In this document: positions 38,501 to 47,985 of the stretch, piece by piece
Layout of the letters: every line of letters starts with the position of its first letter
How positions within the stretch are numbered: position 1 is the first letter of the stretch
Origin: JBAVOR01 sp049692255
Lineage (GTDB): Bacteria; Babelota; Babeliae; Babelales; JACPOV01
Length of the DNA: 64,000 nucleotides
Direction of reading: 5' to 3'
NCBI GenBank assembly: GCA_049692255.1
Contig: JBAVOR010000016.1
Coordinates: 7,006 to 71,005 of the forward strand
Translations under genes and position numbers: made by a program
The notes under the pieces: generated by a model
What the model was told of the DNA's origin: nothing
What the model saw: only the letters and a program-made list of their open reading frames with translations
The model's database searches: none

Positions 38501-41500
38501 ATGACCGGGCCATTGATAATGGCAACACAAACCCCCATTCGTTTTCAAGATGCGGGAGGTGTTAACTATGCAGCTCTCAATGCACCAACTGCAGTAAGCA
38601 GTAGTTATACAGTCAGCTTGCCAACAGCGGCGCCGGCAGCAGCGCAATTTTTACAAGCAGCAACTCCGACAACATTGCAATGGGCAAGTATTGGGGGGGT
38701 GCCCAATGTGAGTCGTACCATCTACGTAGCACAGGGGGGTAATGATAGTAACGATGGCTCATTATCTGCCCCATTTGCTACAATTGCGCATGCGGTGGCA
38801 GTAGCTAATACGTTATCAACATTAACCAATCCGGTGGTGGTTCAAGTTGGTGCTGGCACCTTTATTGAAAATAATTCAGGTGGAGCAATTGCCATCACTG
38901 CAGATGGTATTACCATTAATGGCAGCTCTATTACGGGGACCATTGTAGTACCAAATACGATTTCTAATGCATTATTTAATGTAACAACACCGAACGTACT
39001 CTTTTCTAATATCTATCTCGATGCGGGAACTACGGGATCAACAGCAGCGGGTATTAACGTGAACACCAGTACTACTGGTGAAGGTGGCTGTCATGATATT
39101 GTGCTTTCGCGTTTCCAAACTGGCCTAGCTATCAATAATTCAAATGTAAGCAGCTCCCCTATATTTATTATTAGTTCAATCGAAACGCAAGGGAACAGCA
39201 CTGCTATTGCGGTCAATAATTACCGCGCTATTATTCAAGGTTCTTCATTCTTAGGGCCATTTGTTGCAGGGGCCATTGCGAATACCGGTATTGCATTGAC
39301 GGGAACTCAGACATTAGCAACCTTACTCGCTAACTCATTTCGATTGTTAAGTACTGGCATTACTATCACTGGTGGTGCAGATATGCGTATTACAGGCAGC
39401 AACTTTGATAACATGCAAAATGGGGTAAGCTGTTCTGGTGGCAGTAATGCAGAAATAGTGGGATGCAATTTTATAATTAATGAAGCATCATCGGTGAACA
39501 TATCGGCAGCGGGAGCTGGAACGAATGTTATAGTCAATGGTTGTATTATCGATTGTGCCGATGTGACTGATGCACAGCAAGGAACAGCAGTACAATCGAC
39601 AACCGGTGCAATATTGGTTGTTGGTGCATCAAATATTTCGGCAGCGGCTGTCGGTATCCAATGTGGCACCACGGGCGATACGAGTAGTACCATAGTTGCT
39701 GTATTTTCTACGAATCTGGTTGGTTGTATTAATGATATTACTCAAGTAGCTACAGCAAACCTTCAATTTGTAGGTGGTGTATTTGATTCCAACTTACTGA
39801 GCATTGCCAACAGTGCCAACGTAACCATTTCTGCATTTGATCGATTTTCTAATAATGCGTTAACAATTGGTAATAAAACTGATGTTAGTCAACCTCTTTA
39901 TAAAGTATTAAATGGTGAAGCCTCGTTACCATTTACCTCTTATGAACCAAACTATTATGGCAATAAAGGGCTTCTGTATCAAAACCCGAATGCTGACGCA
40001 ACATTTAATGGTGTGCAAGCGGCCAGCAATGATGCTAACTATTATGTCATTACCGGCAGCAATACCAACCAAGCAGGCATCAACTTAATTTCTGATACAT
40101 TAAATATTGGGACTTCTGATTTTGTGCGTGGTTGGAATATCAGTAAATTGGGTACGTCAGGTAATTTAACATTCAACTATTCAAATAATGACACTGGTGG
40201 CCAAGCAGCGCGTGGTAGCAATCCAGTGATGCAGCTTGATGGATTTAATAATCAAGTGTTATTTCCCGCGGCAATCAATTCACCGCTACCGACAAACACC
40301 GTGGCTAAATTGGTCTGGAATGGTGATACCGATTTATATCGTGGTGCGGCAGGCACGCTGCAAACAGATGGTAATTTAATTGTTGGCGGTTTAACACCAA
40401 ACACCGCTGTGACTACTAATGGCAGCGATCAATTAACATCAAGCGTAACCACTGCAACGGAAATTGGATTTGTTTCTGGCGTCACTTCTGCAATACAGAC
40501 CCAGCTTAATAGTAAATTTCCTGCATCGGGTGGTACATTGACCGGTCCGCTGACATTACCTGCAGGAACTGCAGCGGCGCCATCATTAAATTTTGCTGGA
40601 AGCACTACTACGGGCCTTTCTGCCGCAACGGCAAATACGTTATCCTTTGATACGAATGGTGTTGAACGAATGAAAATCGGAGCAACGGGGACGATAGCTA
40701 TTGATGGATTTACCACTGCGGGTGTAGTACATAATGACGCAAGTGGAAATTTGAGCAGTTCGTTAATTGTTGATGCAGATATTACTACTGGCACCATTAC
40801 CGATGATAAATTACAAACGATTACCACCGGCGGCAAAGTAGCAAACTCTGCTACCACTGCAACATCAGCAAATACACTCAGTACCATTGTCTTGCGTGAT
40901 GGGACTACTGGTGGTTTTAGTGCTGGTGCAATCAGCGCAACGAGCGTAACGGCATCAGCAAATCCTGGATTTTTTGGTAATTTATCGGGCAATGCGACAA
41001 GCGCAACTACTGCTGCATCTGCTACGAGCTTTACTGGTCCATTGCTCGGTGATGTGACCGGTACGCAAAGTGCAACGGTAGTATCAACCGTTGGTGGAGC
41101 TACTGCGGCTGCAGTAGCAACGGCTGCTAATGCAGTAGCCAATGCAACTAATCTGGCTACACCAAGCACCTTGGTATTGCGCGATAGTTCCGGTAATTTT
41201 AGCGGAGGAACTATTACTGCCACAACAGGCTTTTCAGGGAACTTGACGGGTAATGTGACTGGCAATGCCACAACGGCAACGAGCGCAAACACGGCTGGGT
41301 CAGCAACTAATTTTACTGGCTCATTGTCTGGTGATGTCACAGGAACACAGGGCGCAACGGTGGTGAGCTTTGTTGGAGGAAAATCGGCTGCATCAGTTGC
41401 CAATACCGTTACTACCGTGAATGCAGCAACAAGCAATAACACACCAAATACGCTTGTCTTACGTGACGGTAGTGGTAACTTTACTACTAATCAGATTACT

Positions 41501-44500
41501 ATTGCCGGTTCGGTAACAAATCCAACAGATACAGCAACCAAAGCATATGTTGATAGCGTCGCAGCAACCGGGTTAGAAGTGCATACCCCTGCAGTAGTAG
41601 TCAGTACCACTAATGTTGCACTCAGCGGGCTACAAACGATTGATGGCATAACACTAGTTGCTGGAAATCGTGTACTTTTGGTTGGCCAGACCAGTCAAGT
41701 GCAAAATGGGTTATGGGTAGCAGCATCAGGTTCATGGACACGACCAACCGATTTCGCAACGGGTACTGAGGCAGGCCAAGCATATGTGCTTATTTTAGAA
41801 GGTACTAATTTTGGCGGCTCAAGTTGGGTATGTACGACGTCCACAGCAATCATTGATACAGATCCAATTACTTTTGTTGAGTTTTCCCTACCATCACAAA
41901 CTACGGGGGCCAATTTAGGTTCTGGTACTGGTATTTTTGCTAACAAAACTGGCCAAACGCTTAACTTTAAAAGTTTGCTGGAAGGAACCCATGTTGTTAT
42001 AACCAATGATGCTAATACGGTAACACTGGCAACCGACGCAACGAGCGCAGACACCATCAGCACTATAGTAGCACGTGATGGTTCCGGTAATTTTAGTGCA
42101 GGTACTATTACCGCGAGTTTAATTGGTGCGGCATCATTAAACGTATTAAAAGCGGGTGATACCATGACAGGGCCATTAGTTATGGCTACCCAAACGCCAA
42201 TACGTTTTCAAGACGCTGGTGGCACAAACTATGCGGCATTACAGGCTCCAGCAGCGGTAAGTAGCAGTTATGCCGTTGCATTACCGACCGCTGCACCAAA
42301 TGCGGGGCAATATTTACAAGCACTTTCGTCTACTTCCTTACAATGGGCATCGGTCGGTGGTACACCAAACGTGAGTCGTACTATATACGTATCCCAAGAT
42401 GGAAGTGATAGTAATAATGGGTCATTCTCATCACCATTTTTAACTATTGCGCATGCAGTATCGGTTGCAAATAGTCTTTCGACATTAACTAATCCGGTAG
42501 TAATTCAAGTGGGTGCAGGGGTGTTTGTAGAAGATAACTCTGGCGGCGCTATTACTATTACGGCAGATGGCATTACTTTAAATGGTGCGTCTACGATCGG
42601 CACCATCGTAGTGCCAAACACCTTATCAAACACGCTGTTTAATGTTACATCGCCGAATGTGTTATTTTCTAATATCTATCTCGATGCGGGAACTACGGGA
42701 TCTACTGCAGCGGGCGTAACGATCAATACAAGTATCACCGGTGATGGTGGATTTTTAAATGTAGTTCTTTCTCGCTTCCAGACCGGTTTGTCAATTAATA
42801 ACTCAAATATAAGTAGTACGCCGATATTTATCGCTGATGGTATTGAAACGCAAGGCAATGGTACAGCTATCGCGGTAACCAATTACCGTGTTATTATTCA
42901 ATGTTCATCGTTCTTAGGGCCTTTTGGTAACGCAGGATCAATTCAAAATACTGGAATTGCATTGACTGGATCAAGCACATTAGCAACGATGTTGGCCTGC
43001 TCATTTCGTTTATTGAATACGGGTATTTCGGTAACAGGCGGAGCGGCCATGCGTACTACGGGAAATAATTTTGATAATATGCAAAATGGTATTGTCTGCT
43101 CTGGGGGCGGTGATGCGAATATTGTTGGTTGTAACTTTCTTGTTAATGAATCTTCTTCAGTGAACGTGTCTGTAGCGGGCGTTGGTACTGAAGCTATAGT
43201 TAGTAGTTGCATATTCGATTGCCCTGATGCAACTGATACGCCGCAAGGTACAGTGGTGCAAGCAACAACTGGTGCATCATTAACAGTTAATTCATCTACC
43301 ATAACGGGGGCCGTTGTTGGTATTCAATGTGGTACGACTGGAGATACCAGCAGTACTGTGGTTACGATAGATTCAACTGATTTGCAAGAATGCACTAATG
43401 ATATTATGCAAGTGGGTACGTCGACGCTTCGTTTTGTAGGTGGCGTATTTGATACGAATGCAATAAGTATTGCCGATGGTACCAATGTGCATATTTCTGC
43501 TTTTGATAGAACTTCTGGTGAAGCGTTAACGATTGGTAATAATACTGATGCGAGTCAAATGGTGTATCGTGTGCTCAATGGCCAAGCCGCATTACCTTTT
43601 GTATCGTATGAGCCCAACTATTATGGCAACAAAGGACTTTTATATGAAAACGCCAATGCAGATGCAACATTTAATGGTGTGCAAGCAGCAAGTAACGATG
43701 TGAGTTATTATTTAGTTACGGGCAATAACACGAATCAGGCGAGTATTAATTTAATTTCTGATACGGTCAATTTTGGCACTAGTGATTCGGTACGTGGCTG
43801 GAATATTAGTAAATTGGGTACATCTGCTAATTTGACCTTCAATTATTCGAACAATGACACCAGCGGACAAGCAGCACGCGGTAACAATCCGGTGATGCAA
43901 CTCGATGGATTTAATAATCAGGTTTTATTTCCGGCTGCTACCAATACCCCATTACCAACTAACACTGTAGCAAAATTAGTTTGGGCTGGTGATACGAATC
44001 TATATCGCACAGCTGCCAATACGCTGCAAACGGATGGTAATTTTATTATCGGTGGCAATCTCACTGTTGATGCTCTAACGTCTGGTGCAGTAAATCCAAA
44101 TACCGCTATAGTGACTAACGGAACTAATCAATTACTTTCCAGTGTTACCACGGCAACGGAAATTGGATTTGTTTCTGGCGTCACTTCGTCAATACAAACA
44201 CAGCTGAATAGTAAATTTCCTGCATCGGGTGGTACATTGACCGGTCCGCTGACATTACCTGCAGGAACTGCAGCGGCACCATCATTAAATTTTACGGGCA
44301 GCACTACTACGGGCCTTTCTGCTGCAACGGCAAATACGTTATCATTCGATACGAATGGTGTTGAAGCTATGAATATTAATGCAAGTGGGGTAGTGAGTAT
44401 TGATGCATTTACCACTGCAGGTGTAGTACATAACAATGCAAGTGGTAATTTGAGCAGCTCCCTTATTGTTGATGCAGACATTACTACTGGCACCATTACC

Positions 44501-47278
44501 GATGATAAATTACAAACAATTACCACCGGCGGCAAGGTGGCGAACTCTGCTACCACCGCAACACCAGCGAATACCGCAAATGCCATTGTATCACGTGACG
44601 CGAGTGGTAATTTTGCTGCTGGTGCAATCACCGCTAACACGTTTACTGCTAACTCAAATCCTGGGTTCTTTGGTAATCTGTCGGGCAACGCATCTACCGC
44701 AACATCTGCCACCACTGCCATTAGCTTTACCGGGCCTTTGCTGGGTGATGTGACTGGTACGCAAAGTGCAACGGTAGTATCAATGGTAGGCGGCCAAACT
44801 GCGGCAGTAGTGGCAGCTGCGGCATCGGCAGTTGCAAATGCATCGAGCGCAAACAATCCGGGCACTCTGGTGCTACGTGACGGCTCTGGTAATTTTGCTG
44901 CAGGTAAGATTACTATTACAGGAGGCACCGCTGCTGCACCATCATTACAGTTTAGCAATGGTACCAACACAGGATTCTCATCGCCTTCAGCCAATACATT
45001 GTCATTTGATGTGAATGGTACACAGGCGTTGGGCATTGCAACGAATACAAACGCAACATTTGCGGGTACTGTTACTGCTTCCTCCGGTTTTTTTGGCCCA
45101 TTAACAGGTAACGTTACGGGTAATATAACTGGTTCAGTGACATTACCTGCAGGCACTGCTGCGGTTCCATCATTGCAGTTTAGTAATGGCACCAACACCG
45201 GTATGTCTTCACCGGTTGCTAACACCTTGTCATTTGATATCAGTGGTGCTGAAGCAATGAATATTAATACAAGTGGTGTGGTCACCATTGATGCATTTAC
45301 TACCGCTGGTGTGGTGCATAACAATGCGAGTGGTAATTTGAGCAGTTCGCTGATTGTTGATGCAGACATTACTACGGGCACTATTACTGATGATAAATTG
45401 CAAACGATTAGTACGGGTGGCAAAGTTGCAAATTCTGCTACCACCGCAACACCAGCAAATACCGCAAATGCCATAGTATCTCGCGATGCGAGTGGTAATT
45501 TTGCTGCTGGTGCAATCACTGCAAACACATTCACTGCCAACTCTAATCCCGGATTTATCGGCAACTTATCGGGCAACGCGTCGACTTCAACATCAGCAAC
45601 CACAGCGGTTAGTTTTACTGGCCCATTGATGGGTGATGTTACTGGTAACCAGACAGCAACCGTGGTATCAACAGTTGGTGGTGCATCAGCAGCTTCAGTA
45701 GCGAGCACGGTTACTACCGTTAACGCAGCAACCAGTTCAAATATTGCAAGCACATTAGTGCTGCGTAACGGCACAGGCGGATTTAGTGCAGGCACTATCA
45801 ATGCAACCAGTTTTGTAGGACCGCTTACCGGTAATGTTACCGGTAACGTTACTGGCAACATTACCGGTTTAGTGACATTGCCAGCAGGCACTGCTGCAGC
45901 GCCATCATTAAACTTTACCGGTAGTTTGACCACTGGTCTTTCTGCCGCAACAGCAAATAGATTATCTTTTGACACGAATGGCACTGAACAGATGGCAATC
46001 GGTGCAACCGGCACTATTACTATGACCAGCTTAGCTGGCACGGCAGGAGTAGTGCACAATGATGCGAGCGGTAATTTAAGCAGTTCTTTAATTGTTAACG
46101 CAGACGTATCTGCAACTGCAGCAATAGTAGACACCAAACTTGGTACCATTCAAACAGCAGGCAAAGTGTTAAACTCTGCCACTACTGCTACCAGTGCCAA
46201 TACTGCAAATGCTATTGTTGCTCGCGATGCGAGTGGCAACTTTAGTGCGGGCACCATTACCGCCAGCTTGATGGGTGCAGTAACATTACCCGCAGGGACT
46301 GCCGCCGTGCCATCATTGCAATTTACGGGAAGTAGCAATACCGGCCTTTCAGCAGCGACGGCAAATAGGTTATCATTTGACACCAGTGGTGCTGAGCGTA
46401 TGAGTATTAGCCCAGTTGGTACCGTGGCGATTAATGGTTTTGTGACTACGGGTGTAGTGCATAACGATGCGAGCGGTAACTTATCAAGTTCTTTAATTGT
46501 TGATGCAGACATTACTACCGGTACTATTACCAATGATAAATTAGTAACTCTTACAGCAACAGGCTTAGTAGCAAACTCTGCGACCACAGCCACCACAGCG
46601 AATACCTTGAGCACGATAGTGCTACGTGATGGAACAACTGGTGGCTTTAGCGCAGGTACCATTACGGCAACATTTTCAGGAAATTTATCTGGTAATGTTA
46701 CCGGCAATCTTACGGGGAATGTGATAGGCTCGGCTTCATTAAACGTGTTAAAAGCAGGTGATACGATGACTGGTACATTAACGTTACCAGCAGGCACTGC
46801 TGCAGCGCCATCATTACAATTTACGGGCAGTACTAATACGGGTATCTCGGCCCCATCAGCTAATACATTGTCATTTGATGTGAATGGTACGCAGGGGCTA
46901 AGTATTACTACAGCGGCTATTATTGATGCGTTGCCATGGTGTAATCAGGCAATAATGAGCGCAACACCAACAACGGGCAGTACTATTACGACCACTGCTA
47001 CTACTTCAATTTTATTGCTCAAAAATACAACAAACGTTACTGGTGTGACTATTGATTTCCCACCTAATCCAACGAATGGTCAGATGTTTACCATTATGTT
47101 AGGCACGACCAGCACTATTACTATGACCAACGCAGGGGGTACGGGCGGTGCAACTATTGTTAATGGCGTTACTGGTTTAAATGCTACTGCTACACCGACT
47201 GCCACAGCAAACGGCGCAGCGGTTGCCTACTTGTATAGCTCAACTTCAAATGCATGGTATCGCATGTGGCGTGGATAA
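35597..47278 (+). CDS. Giant repetitive exported protein with beta-helix and tail-fibre-like modules
   Basis: About 3,893 residues. I choose ATG 35597 because it gives a clean signal peptide (MYGLTIFLAMLFSSFASLDA); a TTG at 35522 is in frame. Three long modules (GDTMTGPL onward, starting near residues 285, 960 and 2,185) contain a parallel beta-helix-like segment opening with SRTIYVS-DGSDSN-G. Seven copies of a phage-tail-fibre-like unit (PSLNF-GS-TTGLSAATAN-LSFD-NG) lie in the last two-thirds. A tail-fibre-type domain at about residues 1,973-2,103 (TKAYVDS, NGLWVAASGSWTR) is single copy. The composition is Ala/Thr/Ser/Gly/Asn-rich and nearly free of Cys. It is likely a surface fibre or adhesin; no C-terminal barrel or sorting signal is apparent. 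Confidence 0.85.
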   Translation: MYGLTIFLAMLFSSFASLDATLQTRRFHNILVGNNTTTNYLNVLRQVFIDGDLFVKGTINGSGGNSGFIQAVPGATINAVPRFANANGSQLANSSVLIDNAGNVTLNGITKNGITVAWPSTAGAAGTFLANDGAGNLVYATPAGAGNVSTALNFTTNNALTRVDLPSGVNNIQQSVVTLDNSGNIAGVNQLVAGTFFGSLQGNAASATNFTGSLAGDVSGTQTATVVNSVGGQSAAAVANAAFAVTNATPNSVPNTLVERDASRNFSAGTITASLMGAASLNVLKSGDTMTGPLVMGTQTAVRLQDAGGTNYVGLNAPSSVTSSYTMSMPGTAPVSGQFLQASAANALQWADIGGLPSTGRTIYVSKDGSDSNDGSLSAPFLTVAHALLVANTLSTISNPVVVQVGAGAFIENNSGGALAITADGITLKGGSNQATIIAPTTLSINLFNVTTPNVLFRDINLNAGVSGSTAAAININVGVTGFGGGCTNVNIAQFQTGIALNNSNSTPPIFVINSVNAQGNGTAVAVSNYRLIMQSSSILGPYLSSIIQNTGISLTGINTLATIDSCVFRLLLNGITVAGGAPLRITGSQFINMQNGIVCSGGGNADVVGCNFLVNTTSSINVSASGAGTTVIIDGAIFNCVDATNTPQGTAVQVTTGGSLTVNSSTISGAALGMQAGAAGDTSTTTLLSVGTDIIGCTADFTQAGTSTFRFVGGVFDSNLVTIANGTNVHLSLFDRTSGEALTIGNSTDTSQVLYRAFNGEASLPFTSYEPNYYGSKGLLFQNPNADATFSGVQAASNDANYYVVTGSNTNQAGINLISDTLNIGTSDFVRGWNISKLGTSGNLTFNYSNNDTGGQAARGSNPVMQLDGFNNQVLFPAAINSPLPTNTVAKLVWNGDTDLYRGAAGTLQTDGNLIVGGLTPNTAVTTNGSDQLTSSVTTATELGYVSGVTSAIQPQINNKVSKTGDTMTGPLIMATQTPIRFQDAGGVNYAALNAPTAVSSSYTVSLPTAAPAAAQFLQAATPTTLQWASIGGVPNVSRTIYVAQGGNDSNDGSLSAPFATIAHAVAVANTLSTLTNPVVVQVGAGTFIENNSGGAIAITADGITINGSSITGTIVVPNTISNALFNVTTPNVLFSNIYLDAGTTGSTAAGINVNTSTTGEGGCHDIVLSRFQTGLAINNSNVSSSPIFIISSIETQGNSTAIAVNNYRAIIQGSSFLGPFVAGAIANTGIALTGTQTLATLLANSFRLLSTGITITGGADMRITGSNFDNMQNGVSCSGGSNAEIVGCNFIINEASSVNISAAGAGTNVIVNGCIIDCADVTDAQQGTAVQSTTGAILVVGASNISAAAVGIQCGTTGDTSSTIVAVFSTNLVGCINDITQVATANLQFVGGVFDSNLLSIANSANVTISAFDRFSNNALTIGNKTDVSQPLYKVLNGEASLPFTSYEPNYYGNKGLLYQNPNADATFNGVQAASNDANYYVITGSNTNQAGINLISDTLNIGTSDFVRGWNISKLGTSGNLTFNYSNNDTGGQAARGSNPVMQLDGFNNQVLFPAAINSPLPTNTVAKLVWNGDTDLYRGAAGTLQTDGNLIVGGLTPNTAVTTNGSDQLTSSVTTATEIGFVSGVTSAIQTQLNSKFPASGGTLTGPLTLPAGTAAAPSLNFAGSTTTGLSAATANTLSFDTNGVERMKIGATGTIAIDGFTTAGVVHNDASGNLSSSLIVDADITTGTITDDKLQTITTGGKVANSATTATSANTLSTIVLRDGTTGGFSAGAISATSVTASANPGFFGNLSGNATSATTAASATSFTGPLLGDVTGTQSATVVSTVGGATAAAVATAANAVANATNLATPSTLVLRDSSGNFSGGTITATTGFSGNLTGNVTGNATTATSANTAGSATNFTGSLSGDVTGTQGATVVSFVGGKSAASVANTVTTVNAATSNNTPNTLVLRDGSGNFTTNQITIAGSVTNPTDTATKAYVDSVAATGLEVHTPAVVVSTTNVALSGLQTIDGITLVAGNRVLLVGQTSQVQNGLWVAASGSWTRPTDFATGTEAGQAYVLILEGTNFGGSSWVCTTSTAIIDTDPITFVEFSLPSQTTGANLGSGTGIFANKTGQTLNFKSLLEGTHVVITNDANTVTLATDATSADTISTIVARDGSGNFSAGTITASLIGAASLNVLKAGDTMTGPLVMATQTPIRFQDAGGTNYAALQAPAAVSSSYAVALPTAAPNAGQYLQALSSTSLQWASVGGTPNVSRTIYVSQDGSDSNNGSFSSPFLTIAHAVSVANSLSTLTNPVVIQVGAGVFVEDNSGGAITITADGITLNGASTIGTIVVPNTLSNTLFNVTSPNVLFSNIYLDAGTTGSTAAGVTINTSITGDGGFLNVVLSRFQTGLSINNSNISSTPIFIADGIETQGNGTAIAVTNYRVIIQCSSFLGPFGNAGSIQNTGIALTGSSTLATMLACSFRLLNTGISVTGGAAMRTTGNNFDNMQNGIVCSGGGDANIVGCNFLVNESSSVNVSVAGVGTEAIVSSCIFDCPDATDTPQGTVVQATTGASLTVNSSTITGAVVGIQCGTTGDTSSTVVTIDSTDLQECTNDIMQVGTSTLRFVGGVFDTNAISIADGTNVHISAFDRTSGEALTIGNNTDASQMVYRVLNGQAALPFVSYEPNYYGNKGLLYENANADATFNGVQAASNDVSYYLVTGNNTNQASINLISDTVNFGTSDSVRGWNISKLGTSANLTFNYSNNDTSGQAARGNNPVMQLDGFNNQVLFPAATNTPLPTNTVAKLVWAGDTNLYRTAANTLQTDGNFIIGGNLTVDALTSGAVNPNTAIVTNGTNQLLSSVTTATEIGFVSGVTSSIQTQLNSKFPASGGTLTGPLTLPAGTAAAPSLNFTGSTTTGLSAATANTLSFDTNGVEAMNINASGVVSIDAFTTAGVVHNNASGNLSSSLIVDADITTGTITDDKLQTITTGGKVANSATTATPANTANAIVSRDASGNFAAGAITANTFTANSNPGFFGNLSGNASTATSATTAISFTGPLLGDVTGTQSATVVSMVGGQTAAVVAAAASAVANASSANNPGTLVLRDGSGNFAAGKITITGGTAAAPSLQFSNGTNTGFSSPSANTLSFDVNGTQALGIATNTNATFAGTVTASSGFFGPLTGNVTGNITGSVTLPAGTAAVPSLQFSNGTNTGMSSPVANTLSFDISGAEAMNINTSGVVTIDAFTTAGVVHNNASGNLSSSLIVDADITTGTITDDKLQTISTGGKVANSATTATPANTANAIVSRDASGNFAAGAITANTFTANSNPGFIGNLSGNASTSTSATTAVSFTGPLMGDVTGNQTATVVSTVGGASAASVASTVTTVNAATSSNIASTLVLRNGTGGFSAGTINATSFVGPLTGNVTGNVTGNITGLVTLPAGTAAAPSLNFTGSLTTGLSAATANRLSFDTNGTEQMAIGATGTITMTSLAGTAGVVHNDASGNLSSSLIVNADVSATAAIVDTKLGTIQTAGKVLNSATTATSANTANAIVARDASGNFSAGTITASLMGAVTLPAGTAAVPSLQFTGSSNTGLSAATANRLSFDTSGAERMSISPVGTVAINGFVTTGVVHNDASGNLSSSLIVDADITTGTITNDKLVTLTATGLVANSATTATTANTLSTIVLRDGTTGGFSAGTITATFSGNLSGNVTGNLTGNVIGSASLNVLKAGDTMTGTLTLPAGTAAAPSLQFTGSTNTGISAPSANTLSFDVNGTQGLSITTAAIIDALPWCNQAIMSATPTTGSTITTTATTSILLLKNTTNVTGVTIDFPPNPTNGQMFTIMLGTTSTITMTNAGGTGGATIVNGVTGLNATATPTATANGAAVAYLYSSTSNAWYRMWRG
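36445..38480 (+). repeat. Beta-helix module 1 of the giant gene
   Basis: Runs from the first GDTMTGPL block to the next. It encodes the RTIYVSKDGSDSN opening, a parallel beta-helix-like middle and a VWNGDTDLYRGAAGTLQTDG tail. The tail (about 38040-38430) is nearly identical in DNA to module 2. Confidence 0.75.
38481..40500 (+). repeat. Beta-helix module 2 of the giant gene
   Basis: Same order of elements as module 1, with a diverged 5' two-thirds and a nearly identical 3' third (about 40078-40440). It is followed directly by the first tail-fibre-like unit. Confidence 0.75.
40541..40890 (+). repeat. Tail-fibre-like unit, first copy
   Basis: Encodes the LPAGTAAAPSLNF opening, TANTLSFDTNGVERM, then GVVHNDASGNLSSSLIVDAD and ITDDKL. 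Comparable units begin near 44240, 45137, 45871 and 46276, with shorter versions (PSLQF...SFDVNG) near 44930 and 46780. Confidence 0.75.
41515..41905 (+). other. Phage-tail-fibre-type domain inside the giant gene
   Basis: Encodes TKAYVDSVAATG, a LSGLQTIDGITLVAGNRVLL strand pair, NGLWVAASGSWTRPTD and a closing ITFVEF. This order is familiar from tail-fibre proteins of many phages. It occurs once, between beta-helix modules 2 and 3. Confidence 0.65.
42145..44200 (+). repeat. Beta-helix module 3 of the giant gene
   Basis: Third copy of the beta-helix module, more diverged from modules 1 and 2 but with the same block order, ending in a second copy of the EIGFVSGVTS-IQTQLNSKFP joint found after module 2. 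Confidence 0.75.
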
Positions 47279-47396
47279 CAATAGTATTTATTCTCTTTCG
47301 ACCAAAAAGATGCAAGTATGCTGCTTATCATTGCAAGCTATAGGCAGTATACTTGTTTACATACGTAATCATGATGCAATCAGGGGGATACGAACC

Positions 47397-47816
47397 ATGG
47401 AACAAAGAAATATCTTTATCAACACGCCGGCAGGCATATTAAAAAGCGTGATAACACCGCAAGGAATCACCAGTACACTGTTTGTTGACGCATTGCCAAA
47501 GGGCGCATCAATACAGGAACATCCTGAGTCTTTACGTTTTGCGCTTACCGGCACTCCACTGCAAGTAAAAGTGTGGCATGCACTTCAAGCTATCCCGGTT
47601 GGCAAAACAGTGTCATATCAAGAACTGGCAATTATATGTGGGTATCCGCGTGCATGGCGTGCAGTTGCCAATGCCGTAGGGAAAAACCCTATCTCCTATT
47701 TTATTCCGTGCCATCGAGTGATACGCAAAGATGGAACGCTTGGCGGTTACGCCTGGGGCCTCGAGCGCAAACGATTGCTTTTGCACGCAGAGAAAATAAC
47801 AGATAAAAAAAGTTAA
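47397..47816 (+). CDS. ogt: Methylated-DNA--protein-cysteine methyltransferase
   Basis: Suicide repair enzyme that removes alkyl groups from O6-alkylguanine. Met47397 has a GGGGGA ribosome site and gives 139 residues; the frame extends upstream into the giant gene, but that part is not family-like. The active site reads IPCHRV with Cys105. RAVANAVGKNP supplies the Arg finger (Arg88) of the DNA-binding helix-turn-helix, and GGYAWGLERKRLLL closes the domain. The N-terminal domain is short. It lies 118 bases after the giant gene. Confidence 0.92.
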   Translation: MEQRNIFINTPAGILKSVITPQGITSTLFVDALPKGASIQEHPESLRFALTGTPLQVKVWHALQAIPVGKTVSYQELAIICGYPRAWRAVANAVGKNPISYFIPCHRVIRKDGTLGGYAWGLERKRLLLHAEKITDKKS

Positions 47817-47985
47817 TGGAGTTTTGGTAGCGGCTTTTACTTGCTATGCAATGAGGGTTGCGGTAATCGTTTATGCAAAACAGTTGCATTTACTAGTTTT
47901 AATCCGCTAGTTTTTTTCTTACAATACTTCCATACAAGTACGATAAGAAATAATCGAAACACTTTTTATAAGGAGTCTATTACCC

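Noticed and set aside
44128..46149. A 673-residue open frame on the minus strand inside the giant gene, and several similar ones (40429-41442, 46150-46797)
   Set aside because: They arise from the repetitive, Ala/Thr/Gly-rich codon pattern of the plus-strand gene. They have no start signals and the same antisense frame recurs in each repeat.
35597..47278. Giant gene as part of a prophage
   Set aside because: No capsid, portal, terminase, integrase or lysis gene is near; neighbours are ordinary bacterial genes.
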